Made by a program: the position numbers and the translations under genes. A stretch of 64,000 bases of DNA from Cupriavidus nantongensis (GTDB taxonomy: Bacteria; Pseudomonadota; Gammaproteobacteria; Burkholderiales; Burkholderiaceae): NCBI RefSeq assembly GCF_001598055.1, contig NZ_CP014844.1, positions 3,499,642-3,563,641 of the forward strand, written 5' to 3'. Shown piece by piece: positions 37,253 to 49,038 of the stretch. The notes beneath the pieces are model-generated. The model saw nothing but the letters and a program-made list of their open reading frames with translations. It was not told the DNA's origin and ran no database searches. Positions within the stretch are counted from its first letter, which is position 1, and each line of letters opens with the position of its first letter.

Positions 37253-38320
37253 TTACAGTGCCGCCAGCACAGCCTCACCCATCTCGCTGGTGCCCACCTG
37301 CTTGCAGCCCGGCGTCAGGATATCGCCGGTGCGGTAGCCCTGGGCCAGCACCTTCTTGACGGCGTTCTCGATGCGGTCGGCCTGCTCGGCCTTGTTCAGC
37401 GAGTAGCGCAGCATCATCGCCGCCGACAGGATAGTGGCCAGCGGATTGGCGATGCCCTTGCCGGCGATGTCCGGCGCCGAGCCGTGCGAGGGCTCGTACA
37501 GGCCCTTGTTGTTGGCATCGAGCGACGCCGACGGCAGCATGCCGATCGAGCCGGTCAGCATCGCGGCCTCGTCCGACAGGATGTCGCCGAACATATTGCC
37601 GGTGACGATCACGTCGAAGCTCTTGGGCGCCTTGACCAGTTGCATGGCGGCGTTGTCGACGTACATGTGCGACAGCTCGACCTCCGGATATTCCTTGCTG
37701 ACGTCGATCACGATGTCCTTCCAGAACTGGAAGGTCTCGAGCACGTTGGCCTTGTCGACGCTGCACAGCTTCTTGCCGCGCTTGGCCGCGGCCTGGAACG
37801 CCACATGCGCGATGCGGCGGATTTCCGGCTCGCTGTAGCGCATGGTGTCGAAGGCTTCGCGCGCGCCCTGGAACAGGCCGTCCGGCGCTTCGCGCAGGCC
37901 GCGCGGCTGGCCGAAGTAGATGTCGCCGTTCAGTTCGCGCACGATCAGGATGTCGAGGCCGGCCACCAGTTCGGGCTTCAGGCTCGAGGCGCCGGTCAGT
38001 TCCGGATAGCAGATCGCCGGGCGGAAGTTGGCGAACAGCTGCAGGTGCTTGCGCAGGCCCAGGATGGCCTGCTCGGGGCGCAGCGCGCGCTCCAGGCTGT
38101 CGTACTTCCAGTCGCCGACGGCGCCGAACAGGATGGCGTCGGCCTCCTTGGCCAGCTTGAGCGTGTTCTCCGGCAGCGGATGGCCTTCGGCCTCGTAGCC
38201 GGCGCCGCCCACCGGCGCGGTTTCCAGTTCGAACTTCTCGTCGAGCGCGTTCAGGACCTTGACGGCCTCTGCAACGATTTCGGGACCGATGCCGTCACCC
38301 GGCAGGACTGCGATCTTCAT
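37253..38320 (-). CDS. leuB: 3-isopropylmalate dehydrogenase
   Basis: This 355-residue NAD-dependent enzyme oxidatively decarboxylates 3-isopropylmalate in leucine synthesis. [19 protein letters not shown] is the family N-terminus; [28 protein letters not shown] binds metal and substrate, and [15 protein letters not shown] binds NAD. It is the last gene of leuCDB and follows leuD by 22 bp. Confidence 0.97.
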   Translation of the reverse strand: MKIAVLPGDGIGPEIVAEAVKVLNALDEKFELETAPVGGAGYEAEGHPLPENTLKLAKEADAILFGAVGDWKYDSLERALRPEQAILGLRKHLQLFANFRPAICYPELTGASSLKPELVAGLDILIVRELNGDIYFGQPRGLREAPDGLFQGAREAFDTMRYSEPEIRRIAHVAFQAAAKRGKKLCSVDKANVLETFQFWKDIVIDVSKEYPEVELSHMYVDNAAMQLVKAPKSFDVIVTGNMFGDILSDEAAMLTGSIGMLPSASLDANNKGLYEPSHGSAPDIAGKGIANPLATILSAAMMLRYSLNKAEQADRIENAVKKVLAQGYRTGDILTPGCKQVGTSEMGEAVLAAL

Positions 38321-38342
38321 TGTTGTCTTTCCTCGTAGAGCC

Positions 38343-38993
38343 TTATCCGACCAGGCGGTTGTTCAGCCACGGCATCTTTGCCACGCGCTCGGCCTCGAAG
38401 GCCTTGATCTTGTCGGCATGGCGCAGGGTCAGGCCGATATCGTCGAAGCCGTTCAGCATGCAGTACTTGCGGAACGGGGCGATGTCGAACTCGTAGCCCT
38501 GTCCCGACGGCGTCAGCACCACCTGCTTGTCGAGGTCGATGGTGAGCTGGTAGCCGTTGAACGCGTTGGTCTCGTTGAACAGGTGCTCGACCTGCTGCTC
38601 GCTCAGCACCACCGGCAGCAGCCCGTTCTTGTAGCAGTTGTTGAAGAAGATGTCGGCGAAGCTGGGCGCGATCACGGCGCGGAAGCCGTACTGCGTCAGC
38701 GCCCACGGCGCGTGCTCGCGCGAGCTGCCGCAGCCGAAGTTGCGGCGTGCCAGCAGGATCGACGCGCCCTGGTAGCGCGGCTGGTTCAGCACGAAGTCCG
38801 GGTTCAGCGGACGCTTGCTGTTGTCCATGCCGGGCTCGCCCACATCCTTGTAGCGCCACTCGTCGAACAGGTTGGGACCGAAGCCGGTGCGCTTGATCGA
38901 CTTCAGGAACTGCTTCGGGATGATGGCGTCGGTATCGACGTTCTCGCGGTCGAGCGGCGCGACCAGGCCGTTGTGTACGGTGAACTTTTCCAT
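38343..38993 (-). CDS. leuD: 3-isopropylmalate dehydratase small subunit
   Basis: This 216-residue subunit completes the aconitase-type isomerase of leucine synthesis. [15 protein letters not shown] and [15 protein letters not shown], the swivel-domain substrate motif, are diagnostic. The start [19 protein letters not shown] gives normal length; the frame remains open upstream over leuC. It lies 20 bp after leuC. Confidence 0.97.
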   Translation of the reverse strand: MEKFTVHNGLVAPLDRENVDTDAIIPKQFLKSIKRTGFGPNLFDEWRYKDVGEPGMDNSKRPLNPDFVLNQPRYQGASILLARRNFGCGSSREHAPWALTQYGFRAVIAPSFADIFFNNCYKNGLLPVVLSEQQVEHLFNETNAFNGYQLTIDLDKQVVLTPSGQGYEFDIAPFRKYCMLNGFDDIGLTLRHADKIKAFEAERVAKMPWLNNRLVG

Positions 38994-39013
38994 GGTGCTC
39001 TTTCCTTGCTGGT

Positions 39014-40423
39014 TCAGCCCAGCTTGCGGATATCGACGAAGTGGCCCTCGATGGCAGCGGCCGCGGCCATCGCCGGGCTGACCAGGTGGGTGCGCCCGCC
39101 CGCGCCCTGGCGGCCTTCGAAGTTGCGGTTCGACGTCGAGGCGCAGCGCTCGCCGGCATCGAGGCGGTCGGCATTCATCGCCAGGCACATCGAGCAGCCC
39201 GGCTCGCGCCATTCAAAGCCGGCGGCCTTGAAGATCTGGTCCAGGCCTTCGCGCTCGGCCTGTTCCTTGACCAGGCCCGAGCCCGGCACCACCATCGCCA
39301 GCTTGACGTTCGATGCAACCTTGCGGCCCAGCTTCTGCACCACCCACGCGGCGGCGCGCATGTCTTCGATGCGGCTGTTGGTGCAGGAACCGATGAAGAC
39401 CTTGTCGATGCTGATGCTTTCGACCGGCACGTTGGGCTGCAGGCCCATGTATTCCAGCGCGCGCTCCATCGCGTTGCGCTTGTTCGGGTCCTTTTCCTTG
39501 TCCGGGTCCGGCACGCGGTCTTCGATGCTGATCACCATTTCCGGCGAGGTACCCCAGGTCACCTGCGGGCGCACGTCTTCGGCGCGCAGCTCGACCACCT
39601 GGTCGAAATGCGCACCGGGATCCGAATGCAGCGTGCGCCAGTAGCTAACCGCCTGCTCCCACTCCACGCCCTGCGGCGCGTACGGACGGCCCTTGACGTA
39701 TTCGAGCGTGACATCGTCGACCGCCACCAGGCCGGCGCGCGCACCGGCCTCGATCGCCATATTGCAGACCGTCATGCGGCCTTCCATGGTCAGGTCGCGG
39801 ATGGCCGAGCCGGCAAACTCGATGGTGTAGCCGGTGCCGCCGGCGGTGCCGATCTTGCCGATCACGGCCAGCACGATGTCCTTGGCGGTGCAGCCGCGCG
39901 GCAGCTTGCCTTCCACCCGGACCAGCATGTTCTTCGCCTTCTTGCCCAGCAGCGTCTGCGTGGCCAGCACGTGCTCGACTTCCGAGGTGCCGATGCCGTG
40001 CGCCAGCGCGCCGAAGGCGCCGTGGGTGCTGGTATGCGAGTCGCCGCACACCACGGTCATGCCCGGCAGCGTCGCGCCCTGCTCCGGCCCGATCACGTGC
40101 ACGATGCCCTGGCGGTGGTCGTTCATCTTGAACTGGGTAATGCCGTAGCTGTCGCAGTTGGCATCGAGCGTATCGACCTGCAGCTTCGACACCGGATCGG
40201 CAATGCCCTGGCTGCGGTCGGTGGTCGGCACGTTGTGGTCCGACACCGCCAGGTTGGCGCTGATGCGCCACACCGGACGCTCTGCCAGCTTCAGGCCCTC
40301 GAACGCCTGCGGGCTGGTCACTTCATGCAGCAGGTGGCGGTCGATATAGAGCAGCGTGGTGCCGTCTTCCTCGACGTGGACGGTGTGGTCATCCCAGAGT
40401 TTGTCGTAGAGCGTCTTGGCCAT
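39014..40423 (-). CDS. leuC: 3-isopropylmalate dehydratase large subunit
   Basis: This 469-residue [4Fe-4S] subunit isomerises 2- to 3-isopropylmalate. Cluster cysteines are visible in [10 protein letters not shown] and in [35 protein letters not shown] is the substrate-binding signature. It is the first gene of leuCDB, read leftward from a 543 bp gap that includes a repeat element. Confidence 0.97.
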   Translation of the reverse strand: MAKTLYDKLWDDHTVHVEEDGTTLLYIDRHLLHEVTSPQAFEGLKLAERPVWRISANLAVSDHNVPTTDRSQGIADPVSKLQVDTLDANCDSYGITQFKMNDHRQGIVHVIGPEQGATLPGMTVVCGDSHTSTHGAFGALAHGIGTSEVEHVLATQTLLGKKAKNMLVRVEGKLPRGCTAKDIVLAVIGKIGTAGGTGYTIEFAGSAIRDLTMEGRMTVCNMAIEAGARAGLVAVDDVTLEYVKGRPYAPQGVEWEQAVSYWRTLHSDPGAHFDQVVELRAEDVRPQVTWGTSPEMVISIEDRVPDPDKEKDPNKRNAMERALEYMGLQPNVPVESISIDKVFIGSCTNSRIEDMRAAAWVVQKLGRKVASNVKLAMVVPGSGLVKEQAEREGLDQIFKAAGFEWREPGCSMCLAMNADRLDAGERCASTSNRNFEGRQGAGGRTHLVSPAMAAAAAIEGHFVDIRKLG

Positions 40424-40966
40424 GATGCGATGGCGGGACCGCTGACCGCGCCTTGGCAGGCCGGACCGCGGGGACCGCGCAGTAGTTTGCAGGGGTGGTT
40501 GTCCGCTTCGGTCGCGGTGACGAGCCGGACCGCGATGATGAAGATCGCGCCGGAAGCCGCCTGAAGCGAGCGTTATTTCAAGCGTTGCTGCGATGCTTGA
40601 CTTGGCAATCGATTATGCCACCGCTCAGGCCCCGGGCCGGGCCGGGTCGGGGTGGAAATGTAATGTGATTGGCGAAAGGGGGATTTCGCGGATGGCGAAA
40701 AGGCCGACTTGATGGCTTCAGAAGCCGGCAGCAAGCTCCCCTCTCCCGCGTGGCGGGAGAGGGGCCGGGGGTGAGGGCCGGCGCTTCAAAGGCTGACGCC
40801 CGTGGGTTAAAACCGAAGGCTTCGCTCAGTTTGGTACCTAGCTAGCCCACCCCTCACCCCGGCCCTCTCCCCATGAGGGGAGAGGGAGAACACCTTGCTT
40901 GGGCTAGCCCGGGCGGCTTGGGAGCACCCAAAACCGCTCTCCTCTTTTGCGTTTTGGGCGGCTTCG
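40424..40966. other. livF-leuC gap
   Basis: This 543 bp gap contains repeat copy A at 40735-40900. The stretch from 40424 to 40734 is the leuC leader and promoter region; on the minus strand CATAAT (40617-40612) could be a -10 box but lacks a good -35 box. No leucine-rich leader peptide or gene is visible. Confidence 0.5.
40735..40900. repeat. Double-hairpin repeat, copy A
   Basis: This ~166 bp element has a 12 bp stem hairpin at 40738-40764 (CCCCTCTCCCGC arm) and a 10 bp stem hairpin at 40863-40886 (CCCTCTCCCC arm) at its ends. Its reverse complement is nearly identical to copy B over the first ~60 bp and again in blocks at the far end. Palindromes of this CTCTCCC type resemble REP/BIME elements. 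Confidence 0.85.
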
Positions 40967-41667
<701 letters not shown>

Positions 41668-41668
<1 letters not shown>

Positions 41669-42465
41669 CAGTCCTCTCCCAGGTAGGCCTTGATCACGCG
41701 CGGGTCGTTGCGCACTTCATCGGGCTTGCCGATCACGATCGGCTTGCCGTGCTCCATCACCAGGATGCGGTCGGACACGCCCATCACCAGGCTCATGTCG
41801 TGCTCGATCAGCAGCACGGCAATGCCGAACTCCTTGCGCAACTGGTCGATCAACTGCGACAGCTCGAGCTTTTCCTGGGGGTTCAGGCCGGCGGCGGGCT
41901 CGTCCAGCATCAGCAGGCGCGGCCGGGTGATCATGCAGCGCGCGATCTCGAGCCGGCGCTGGTGGCCGTACGAGAGCGTGCCCGCCTCGCGGTTGGCGAC
42001 GCTGGTCAGGCCCATGCGCTCCAGCCACTGCGCGGCGCGCTGCAGCGCCTCGCGCTCGGCGCGGCGGTAGGCCGGGGTCGCGAACAGCCCGCGCAGGATG
42101 CCGGACTGCACCTGCAGGTGTTGCGCCACCATCAGGTTCTCGACCACGGTCAGGTTCTTGAACAGGCGGATGTTCTGGAACGTGCGCACCAGCCCCTTGC
42201 GCGCCACCATGTGGCTGGGCAGGCCGGCGATGGCATGGCCATCGAGCGTGACGTCGCCCGCGGTCGGCTTGTAGAAGCCGCCGACGCAGTTGAACACCGT
42301 GGTCTTGCCGGCGCCGTTCGGGCCGATGATGGCGAAGACCTCGTCCTTGCGCACATCGAAGTCGATGCCGTCGACGGCCAGCAGGCCGCCGAAGCGCATC
42401 TGCAGGCCCGACACCCGCAGCAGTTCGGCCGATGTATTGATCGAAGCATTCATTGGCGCATTCAT
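41668..42465 (-). CDS. livG: Branched-chain amino acid ABC ATPase LivG
   Basis: This 265-residue ATPase has Walker [14 protein letters not shown], the LivG-typical [20 protein letters not shown], a signature variant [15 protein letters not shown] and Walker [14 protein letters not shown]. The start [12 protein letters not shown] overlaps the livM stop by four bases (ATGA); a second Met four codons later is possible. Confidence 0.94.
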
Positions 42466-43745
42466 CGGGGCAGCTCCACGTGCGGGCGGCTCGCGGGCAG
42501 CAGGCCCTGCGGACGCCACATCATCATCAGCACCATCACCAGGCCGAAGATCAGCATGCGGTATTCGGCAAAGCCGCGCGCCACTTCGGGCAGCACCGTC
42601 AGCAGGATCGCCGCCAGGATCACGCCCAGCTGCGAGCCCATGCCGCCCAGCACCACCACGGCCAGCACCAGCGCCGATTCGATAAAGGTGAACGATTCCG
42701 GATTGACCAGGCCCTGGCGCGCGGCGAAGAACGCGCCGCCCAGGCCGGCGAACGATGCCCCCAGCGTGAACGCCGACAGCTTGATGCGGGTCGGGTTCAG
42801 GCCCAGCGAGCGGCACGCGATCTCATCCTCGCGCAGCGCTTCCCAGGCGCGGCCCATCGGCATGCGGATCAGGCGGCTGGTGACGAACAGCGTGAAGCCG
42901 ACCAGCAGCAGCGCGATCAGGTAGAGGAAGATCACCATGTGCTGGCTGGCGTAGTCCAGGCCGATCAGCTCGTGGAAGGTGCGCGTGCCCTCGACGCTGG
43001 CGCTGCGCGCCATCTCGAAGCCGAACACGCTGGGCTTGGGAATGCCCGAGACGCCGTCCGGGCCGCCGGTCAGGCTGGTCAGGTTGTTCAGCAGCAAGCG
43101 GATGATCTCGCCAAAACCGAGCGTGACGATCGCCAGGTAGTCGCCGCGCAGCCGCAGCACCGGGAAGCCGAGCAGGAAACCGAAGCCCGCCGACAGCGCC
43201 GCCGCGATCGGCAGGCATTCCCAGAAGCTCAGGCCGAAGTACTGGTTCAGCAGCGCGTAGGTGTAGCCGCCCACCGCATAGAAACCGACATAGCCCAGGT
43301 CGAGCAGGCCGGCATAGCCCACCACGATGTTGAGGCCGAGGCCCAGGATCACGTAGATCAGCGCCAGCGTGGCCACGTCGACGGCGCCGCGCGAGCCGAA
43401 GAACGGCCACACCAGCCCCACCGCCAGCAGCACCCACACCGCCACGCGCTGCTGTTGCGCACCCAGCTGCGGCAGCGCCGGCAGGCGCACCGCGCTGCCG
43501 GCGCGCGACAGCACCGGCTTGAACAGCTGGAACAGGAACACCGCCGCCACGGCCAGCCACACCGGCCGCCAGTGCGGTTCCAGCACCACCTTGTAGCCTT
43601 CCAGCTTGAGCTGCAGGCCAAGGATGGGAATGGTCAGGATGGCGGTCACCACCGCCGCCGTGATCGCGTTCTTGAGCGACTGGCCCGGCGTGGCGCCGCG
43701 CGCGGCGGCCTTTGCCGCCGGCATTGCGGAAACGTTGTTGGTCAT
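42462..43745 (-). CDS. livM: Branched-chain amino acid ABC permease LivM
   Basis: This 427-residue permease has a longer N-terminal membrane part than E. coli LivH, as LivM proteins do. Family motifs are [53 protein letters not shown] and [20 protein letters not shown], the last being the ATPase-contact loop. It overlaps livG by four bases and follows livH by 15 bp. Confidence 0.94.
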   Translation of the reverse strand: MTNNVSAMPAAKAAARGATPGQSLKNAITAAVVTAILTIPILGLQLKLEGYKVVLEPHWRPVWLAVAAVFLFQLFKPVLSRAGSAVRLPALPQLGAQQQRVAVWVLLAVGLVWPFFGSRGAVDVATLALIYVILGLGLNIVVGYAGLLDLGYVGFYAVGGYTYALLNQYFGLSFWECLPIAAALSAGFGFLLGFPVLRLRGDYLAIVTLGFGEIIRLLLNNLTSLTGGPDGVSGIPKPSVFGFEMARSASVEGTRTFHELIGLDYASQHMVIFLYLIALLLVGFTLFVTSRLIRMPMGRAWEALREDEIACRSLGLNPTRIKLSAFTLGASFAGLGGAFFAARQGLVNPESFTFIESALVLAVVVLGGMGSQLGVILAAILLTVLPEVARGFAEYRMLIFGLVMVLMMMWRPQGLLPASRPHVELPR

Positions 43746-43760
43746 GGTCTCACCCTCCCC

Positions 43761-44687
<927 letters not shown>

Positions 44688-44753
44688 TGGGGAAGCCTCG
44701 TAGGCGCCGGAACTGGCCCAGGCGGGGTGCGCCCAAACCATTCGAACTTGCCA

Positions 44754-44918
44754 AAGCAAGGTGTTCTCCCTCTCCCCTCATGGGGAGAGGGCCGGGGTGA
44801 GGGGTGGGCTAGCGGGGAGCCACATCAAGCGGGGCCAACGGTTTTAACCCGCCGGCCTCAGCCTTTGACCCGCCTGCCCTCACCCCCTGCCCCTCTCCCG
44901 CAAGCGGGAGAGGGGAGC
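44754..44918. repeat. Double-hairpin repeat, copy B
   Basis: This 165 bp element is the inverted copy of 40735-40900. Its hairpins are at 44768-44791 and 44890-44915. The first ~60 bp match copy A exactly; the middle differs, and the far part matches again in blocks (CGGTTTTAACCC, CAGCCTTTGA, GGGAGAGGGGAGC). It sits between livK and livH and could act as a transcript-stabilising or attenuating structure. Confidence 0.85.
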
Positions 44919-44941
44919 CACCCGTCGGGAGAGCAAGCGCC

Positions 44942-46057
44942 TCAGTTCGCGGCGGTCTTGCTGGCGTCCTTGTGCCAGGTGTAGACCACGAACTTGAAGG
45001 ACTTCAGGTCGCCCTTGGCGTCGTACTCGACCTTGCCGATGGGGGTGGTGAAGGCGTTCTTGTGCATGTACGCCGCGACCTTGGTGGGATCGGTGCTCTT
45101 GGCGCCGGCGATGGCGTCGCCGATGATCTTGACCGCGGCATAGGCCGGCATCTGGAACGGACCGTTGGCGTCGCGCTTCTTGTCGGCAAAGGCCTTGACC
45201 AGGCCGGCGTTGGCCGGATCGGCCGAGAAGTCGGCCGGCAGCGTCACCAGCATGCCTTCCGACGACGGGCCGGCGATCGCGGTCACGTCCTTGTTGCCCA
45301 CGCCCTCGGGACCCATGAAGGTGGCCTTCACGCCCTGCTCGCGCGCCTGGCGCAGCAGCAGGCCCATTTCCGGGTGGTAGCCGCCGAAGTAGACGAAGTC
45401 CACGCCCTGCGACTTGAGCTTGGTGATCACGGCCGAGTAGTCCGAGTCGCCGGCGTTGATGCCTTCGAACACGGCCACCGGAATCTTGGCGGCTTCCAGG
45501 TCCTTCTTCACCGAGCTGGCGATGCCCTGGCCGTACGACTGCTTGTCGTGCAGCACCGCGACCTTCTTCGGCTTGACCTTGCCGATGATGTATTGCGCGG
45601 CGGCCGGGCCCTGCTGGTCGTCGCGGCCGATGGTGCGGAAGATGAAGTTGCGCTTCTTGGTCTCGGTCAGCTGCGGCGCGGTGGCCGACGGCGTAACCAT
45701 CACGATGCCTTCGTTTTCGTAGATGTCCGAGGCCGGGATGGTCGAGCCCGAGCACACGTGGCCGATCACGTACTTGATGTTCTGGCTGACGATCTTGTTG
45801 GCCACCGCCACGGCCTGCTTGGGCTCGCAGGCGTCGTCCATCAGCACCACCTCGAACTTGTTGCCGCCGGCGCCGCCGGCTGCATTGATCTGTTCGACGG
45901 CGGTCAGCGCACCGGCCTTGACCATGTCGCCATACTGCGCCACCGAACCGCTCATCGGGCCGGCAATGGCGATCTTCACGGTTTCGGCGTTGGCGGCGGC
46001 GCCAAAGGTAGCCAGCATGGCAGCCAGCGAAATGGTGGAAAGACGGGACAGCGTCAT
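44942..46057 (-). CDS. livK: Branched-chain amino acid binding protein
   Basis: This 371-residue periplasmic protein has a clear signal peptide (MTLSRLSTISLAAMLATFGA, cleavage after AANA). The mature part begins ETVKIAIAGPMSGSVAQYGD, typical of the Leu/Ile/Val-binding family, and ends VVYTWHKDASKTAAN. It captures the substrate for LivHMGF. High expression relative to the permease genes is usual for such proteins and would fit the hairpins after its stop. Confidence 0.94.
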   Translation of the reverse strand: MTLSRLSTISLAAMLATFGAAANAETVKIAIAGPMSGSVAQYGDMVKAGALTAVEQINAAGGAGGNKFEVVLMDDACEPKQAVAVANKIVSQNIKYVIGHVCSGSTIPASDIYENEGIVMVTPSATAPQLTETKKRNFIFRTIGRDDQQGPAAAQYIIGKVKPKKVAVLHDKQSYGQGIASSVKKDLEAAKIPVAVFEGINAGDSDYSAVITKLKSQGVDFVYFGGYHPEMGLLLRQAREQGVKATFMGPEGVGNKDVTAIAGPSSEGMLVTLPADFSADPANAGLVKAFADKKRDANGPFQMPAYAAVKIIGDAIAGAKSTDPTKVAAYMHKNAFTTPIGKVEYDAKGDLKSFKFVVYTWHKDASKTAAN

Positions 46058-46591
46058 CAGGAGCTCCTCGATTTATGTTTGGGTCATCCGGGCAGAAACG
46101 GCATGACCTGCGCAATCGAACAACACCCGCGGACGACTGGGATCGGGATTTGCAGAAGCGGCACCCGAGACGCGGAAGTCGGGCCTGCAAGGAAGAGACA
46201 GCGTATGCGGGGCCCGGCAAGTGTCAGTCCCGCTGAGGTATGGGGACCAAGGTTCGGAAAGACAACGTTGATGCGTTCTCTATTGCGCAAGCGATTCGCC
46301 TGCCCCGCTTGCCGCACCGCATGCCGGAAGGGTGGCCCGGCTGCCGTCGGCAAAGCAGCCCGCATTATAGGGTCAAATTTCCTGCCGCACGCGACTATCG
46401 CACAATTTATGCGGAACCGATTTGGGAAAACGCGACACAATCCTCCACGAATTGCGCCCGGGACCATTCGGGGTGCAATTTTCTGCCCTTGCCGGCGCCG
46501 CGCTGCACAACCGCGCCCGGCCCACAAAGACAAACGCCCCGGCGGGGCCGGGGCGTCTGGAATTGCTGCACTGCGCAGCGCGCGGGACAGC
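46058..46591. other. gltA-livK gap
   Basis: This 534 bp gap holds the gltA terminator at its right end. A perfect minus-strand TATAAT (46369-46364) could drive livK with a ~300 nt leader, but no good -35 box is 16-18 bp above it. A 149-codon frame at 46084-46533 has no protein-like composition and is not called. Confidence 0.45.
46534..46556 (-). terminator. Terminator after gltA
   Basis: Ten-base arms ACGCCCCGGC and GCCGGGGCGT close on GGG, and on the minus strand TTGTCTTTG follows. It lies 35 bp beyond the gltA stop and ends the sdh-gltA transcript. Confidence 0.8.
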
Positions 46592-47893
46592 TTAGCGCTT
46601 GGCCACTTCCGGCACGTCGCGGGTGGCGGCGCCGACGAACAGCTGGCGCGGACGGCCGATCTTGTATTCCGGATCGGTGATCATCTCTTCCCACTGCGAG
46701 ATCCAGCCCGGGGTGCGGGCCAGCGCGAAGATGCAGGTGAACAGCGAGGTCGGGATGCCCAGCGCGCGCTGCACGATGCCCGAGTAGAAGTCGACGTTCG
46801 GGTACAGCTTGCGGCTGACGAAGTACTCGTCTTCCAGCGCGATCTTTTCCAGCTCCATGGCCAGCTTGAACAGCGGGTCGTTGTGCAGGCCCAGCTCGTT
46901 CAGCACTTCATGGCAGGTTTCGCGCATCAGCTTGGCGCGCGGATCGTAGTTCTTGTACACGCGGTGGCCGAAGCCCATCAGGCGCACGCCTGAGTTCTTG
47001 TCCTTGACCTGCTTGATGAACTCGTTGATGTTGTCGACGCTGCCGATTTCTTCCAGCATCTTCAGCGCGGCTTCGTTGGCGCCGCCGTGGGCCGGGCCCC
47101 ACAGGCAGGCCACGCCCGCGGCGATCGCCGCGAACGGGTTGGTGCCCGACGAACCGGCCAGGCGCACGGTCGAGGTCGACGCGTTCTGCTCGTGGTCGGC
47201 GTGCAGGATGAAGATGCGGTCCAGCGCACGCTCCAGCACCGGGTTCACGGTGTACGGGGCGCACGGCGTGGCGAACATCATGCGCATGAAGTTGCCCGAG
47301 TAGGACAGGTCGTTCTGCGGGTAGATGTACGGCTGGCCGATGTTGTACTTGTACGCCATCGCCACCAGTGTCGGCATCTTGGCGATCAGGCGGATGGCCG
47401 AGATCTCGCGCTGGTGCGGATCGTCGATGTCCATGGCGTCGTGGTAGAACGCGCTCATGGCGCCGACCATGCCGGTCAGCACGGCCATCGGGTGTGCATC
47501 GCGGCGGAAGCCGCGCATGAAGAACTGCATCTGCTCGTGGACCATGGTGTGGTTCATCACATGGCCGACGAATTCTTCCTTCTGCTTGGCGTTGGGCAGC
47601 TCGCCCTTCAGCAGCAGGTAGCAGGTCTCGAGGTGGTCGCACTTCTGCGCCAGCTGCTCGATCGGGTAGCCGCGGTACAGCAGCTCGCCCTTGTCGCCGT
47701 CGATATAGGTGATCTTGGAATTGCACGAAGCCGTCGACATGAAACCGGGGTCGTAGGTGAACTTACCGGTTTGTCCGTACAGCTTGCGAATGTCGATCAC
47801 GTCCGGGCCAACCGTACCCTTGTAGATCGGCAGCTCAACGCTGGGGGAACCATCGGAGAACGATAGCGTGGCTTTCACATCGGACGGCGTCAT
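46592..47893 (-). CDS. gltA: Citrate synthase
   Basis: This 433-residue hexameric-type (NADH-sensitive class) enzyme condenses oxaloacetate and acetyl-Co[35 protein letters not shown] and [15 protein letters not shown] carry the catalytic His and substrate-binding residues. The start [15 protein letters not shown] gives normal length. It is the last gene of sdhCDAB-sdhE-gltA. Confidence 0.97.
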   Translation of the reverse strand: MTPSDVKATLSFSDGSPSVELPIYKGTVGPDVIDIRKLYGQTGKFTYDPGFMSTASCNSKITYIDGDKGELLYRGYPIEQLAQKCDHLETCYLLLKGELPNAKQKEEFVGHVMNHTMVHEQMQFFMRGFRRDAHPMAVLTGMVGAMSAFYHDAMDIDDPHQREISAIRLIAKMPTLVAMAYKYNIGQPYIYPQNDLSYSGNFMRMMFATPCAPYTVNPVLERALDRIFILHADHEQNASTSTVRLAGSSGTNPFAAIAAGVACLWGPAHGGANEAALKMLEEIGSVDNINEFIKQVKDKNSGVRLMGFGHRVYKNYDPRAKLMRETCHEVLNELGLHNDPLFKLAMELEKIALEDEYFVSRKLYPNVDFYSGIVQRALGIPTSLFTCIFALARTPGWISQWEEMITDPEYKIGRPRQLFVGAATRDVPEVAKR

Positions 47894-47936
47894 GTCGGAT
47901 CCTTCAAATGCTGTGAATAATAATGTTGACCAAAAC

Positions 47937-48224
47937 TCAGACCGTACGCAGCAGGGCGATGACTCGCTGCATCGGGGGCGTGTCGAGCTCACCGTCCAGT
48001 TCCTTGCGCGCAAGGAGCAGGTCCATCAACTCGTTGTCGCTGAGCTCGAACAGCTGGCTCAGCGCAGCCACATCCTCGTCGGACAGGCTCTCCTCGTAAC
48101 GGTTGAAGAAACGTTCGACGATGATGTCGTTCTCCAGCAGACCGCGGCGGGCACGCCAGCGCAACCGGGCGCGCTTGTGCGGATCGGCCTGATGGGAGAA
48201 GGTGGTGGCAGGACTCTCAGTCAT
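47937..48224 (-). CDS. sdhE: Succinate dehydrogenase assembly factor SdhE
   Basis: This 95-residue protein helps covalent FAD attachment to SdhA. The [14 protein letters not shown] segment contains the RGxxE motif that contacts the flavoprotein. Its location between sdhB and gltA on the same strand supports the role. Confidence 0.93.
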   Translation of the reverse strand: MTESPATTFSHQADPHKRARLRWRARRGLLENDIIVERFFNRYEESLSDEDVAALSQLFELSDNELMDLLLARKELDGELDTPPMQRVIALLRTV

Positions 48225-48302
48225 GGCTTCCTACTTTCGGCGCGCCCGCCAGATATAGCCGCTCTGGCTGACGCGCCGCTTACTACTTGGACAGCCGCTG
48301 GA

Positions 48303-49004
48303 TCACACCGCGCGGCGGACCATCAGCTCCTTGATCTTGCCGATGGCCTTGGTCGGGTTCAGACCCTTCGGGCACACGTCGACGCAGTTCATGATGCTGT
48401 GGCAGCGGAACAGGCGGTACGGGTCGTTCAGGTTGTCCAGACGCTCGCTGGTGGCCTGGTCGCGGCTGTCCGCGATAAAGCGGTAAGCCTGCAGCAGGCC
48501 GGCCGGGCCGACGAACTTGTCCGGATTCCACCAGAACGACGGGCACGAGGTCGAGCAGCTGGCGCACAGAATGCACTCGTACAGGCCATCCAGCTCGTCA
48601 CGCTCTTCCGGCGACTGCAGGCGCTCTTTCTCGGGCGGCGGCTCGTCGTTGATCAGGAACGGCTTGATCGAGTTGTACTGCTTGAAGAAGTTCGTCATGT
48701 CGACGATCAGGTCGCGCACCACCGGCAGGCCGGGCAGCGGACGCAGCACGATGCGGTCCGGCAGCTCGCGCATGTTGGTCAGGCACGCCAGGCCGTTCTT
48801 GCCGTTGATGTTCATCGCGTCCGAGCCGCACACGCCTTCGCGGCACGAACGGCGGAACGAGATGGTCTCGTCCAGCTTCTTCAGCTTCACCAGCGCGTCC
48901 AGCAGCATGCGCTCGTGGCCGTCCAGCTCGACCTCGTAGGTCTGCATGCGCGGCGCTGCATCCTTGTCCGGATCGTAGCGGTAGACTTCGAAAATACGCT
49001 TCAT
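48303..49004 (-). CDS. sdhB: Succinate dehydrogenase iron-sulfur subunit
   Basis: This 233-residue subunit carries [2Fe-2S], [4Fe-4S] and [3Fe-4S] clusters. Cysteine groups RSCREGVCGSDAMNINGKNG, CILCASCSTSCP and CHSIMNCVDVCPKGLNP are complete. It passes electrons from SdhA to the membrane quinone site of SdhCD. It begins 34 bp after sdhA. Confidence 0.97.
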   Translation of the reverse strand: MKRIFEVYRYDPDKDAAPRMQTYEVELDGHERMLLDALVKLKKLDETISFRRSCREGVCGSDAMNINGKNGLACLTNMRELPDRIVLRPLPGLPVVRDLIVDMTNFFKQYNSIKPFLINDEPPPEKERLQSPEERDELDGLYECILCASCSTSCPSFWWNPDKFVGPAGLLQAYRFIADSRDQATSERLDNLNDPYRLFRCHSIMNCVDVCPKGLNPTKAIGKIKELMVRRAV

Positions 49005-49038
49005 TTCTGTGGGTCCTGTTGTCTCTACGATGCGGTGC

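Noticed and set aside
40424..40734. Leucine attenuator peptide before leuC
   Set aside because: No short frame with a leucine run and no terminator/antiterminator pair was found on the minus strand.
40738..40886. CRISPR-like spacing of two hairpins
   Set aside because: Only two palindromes, of different arms, with one intervening sequence; there is no repeat-spacer array and no cas gene.
46084..46533. 149-codon frame between livK and gltA
   Set aside because: Amino-acid composition is not protein-like, no ribosome site, and it spans the gltA terminator region.
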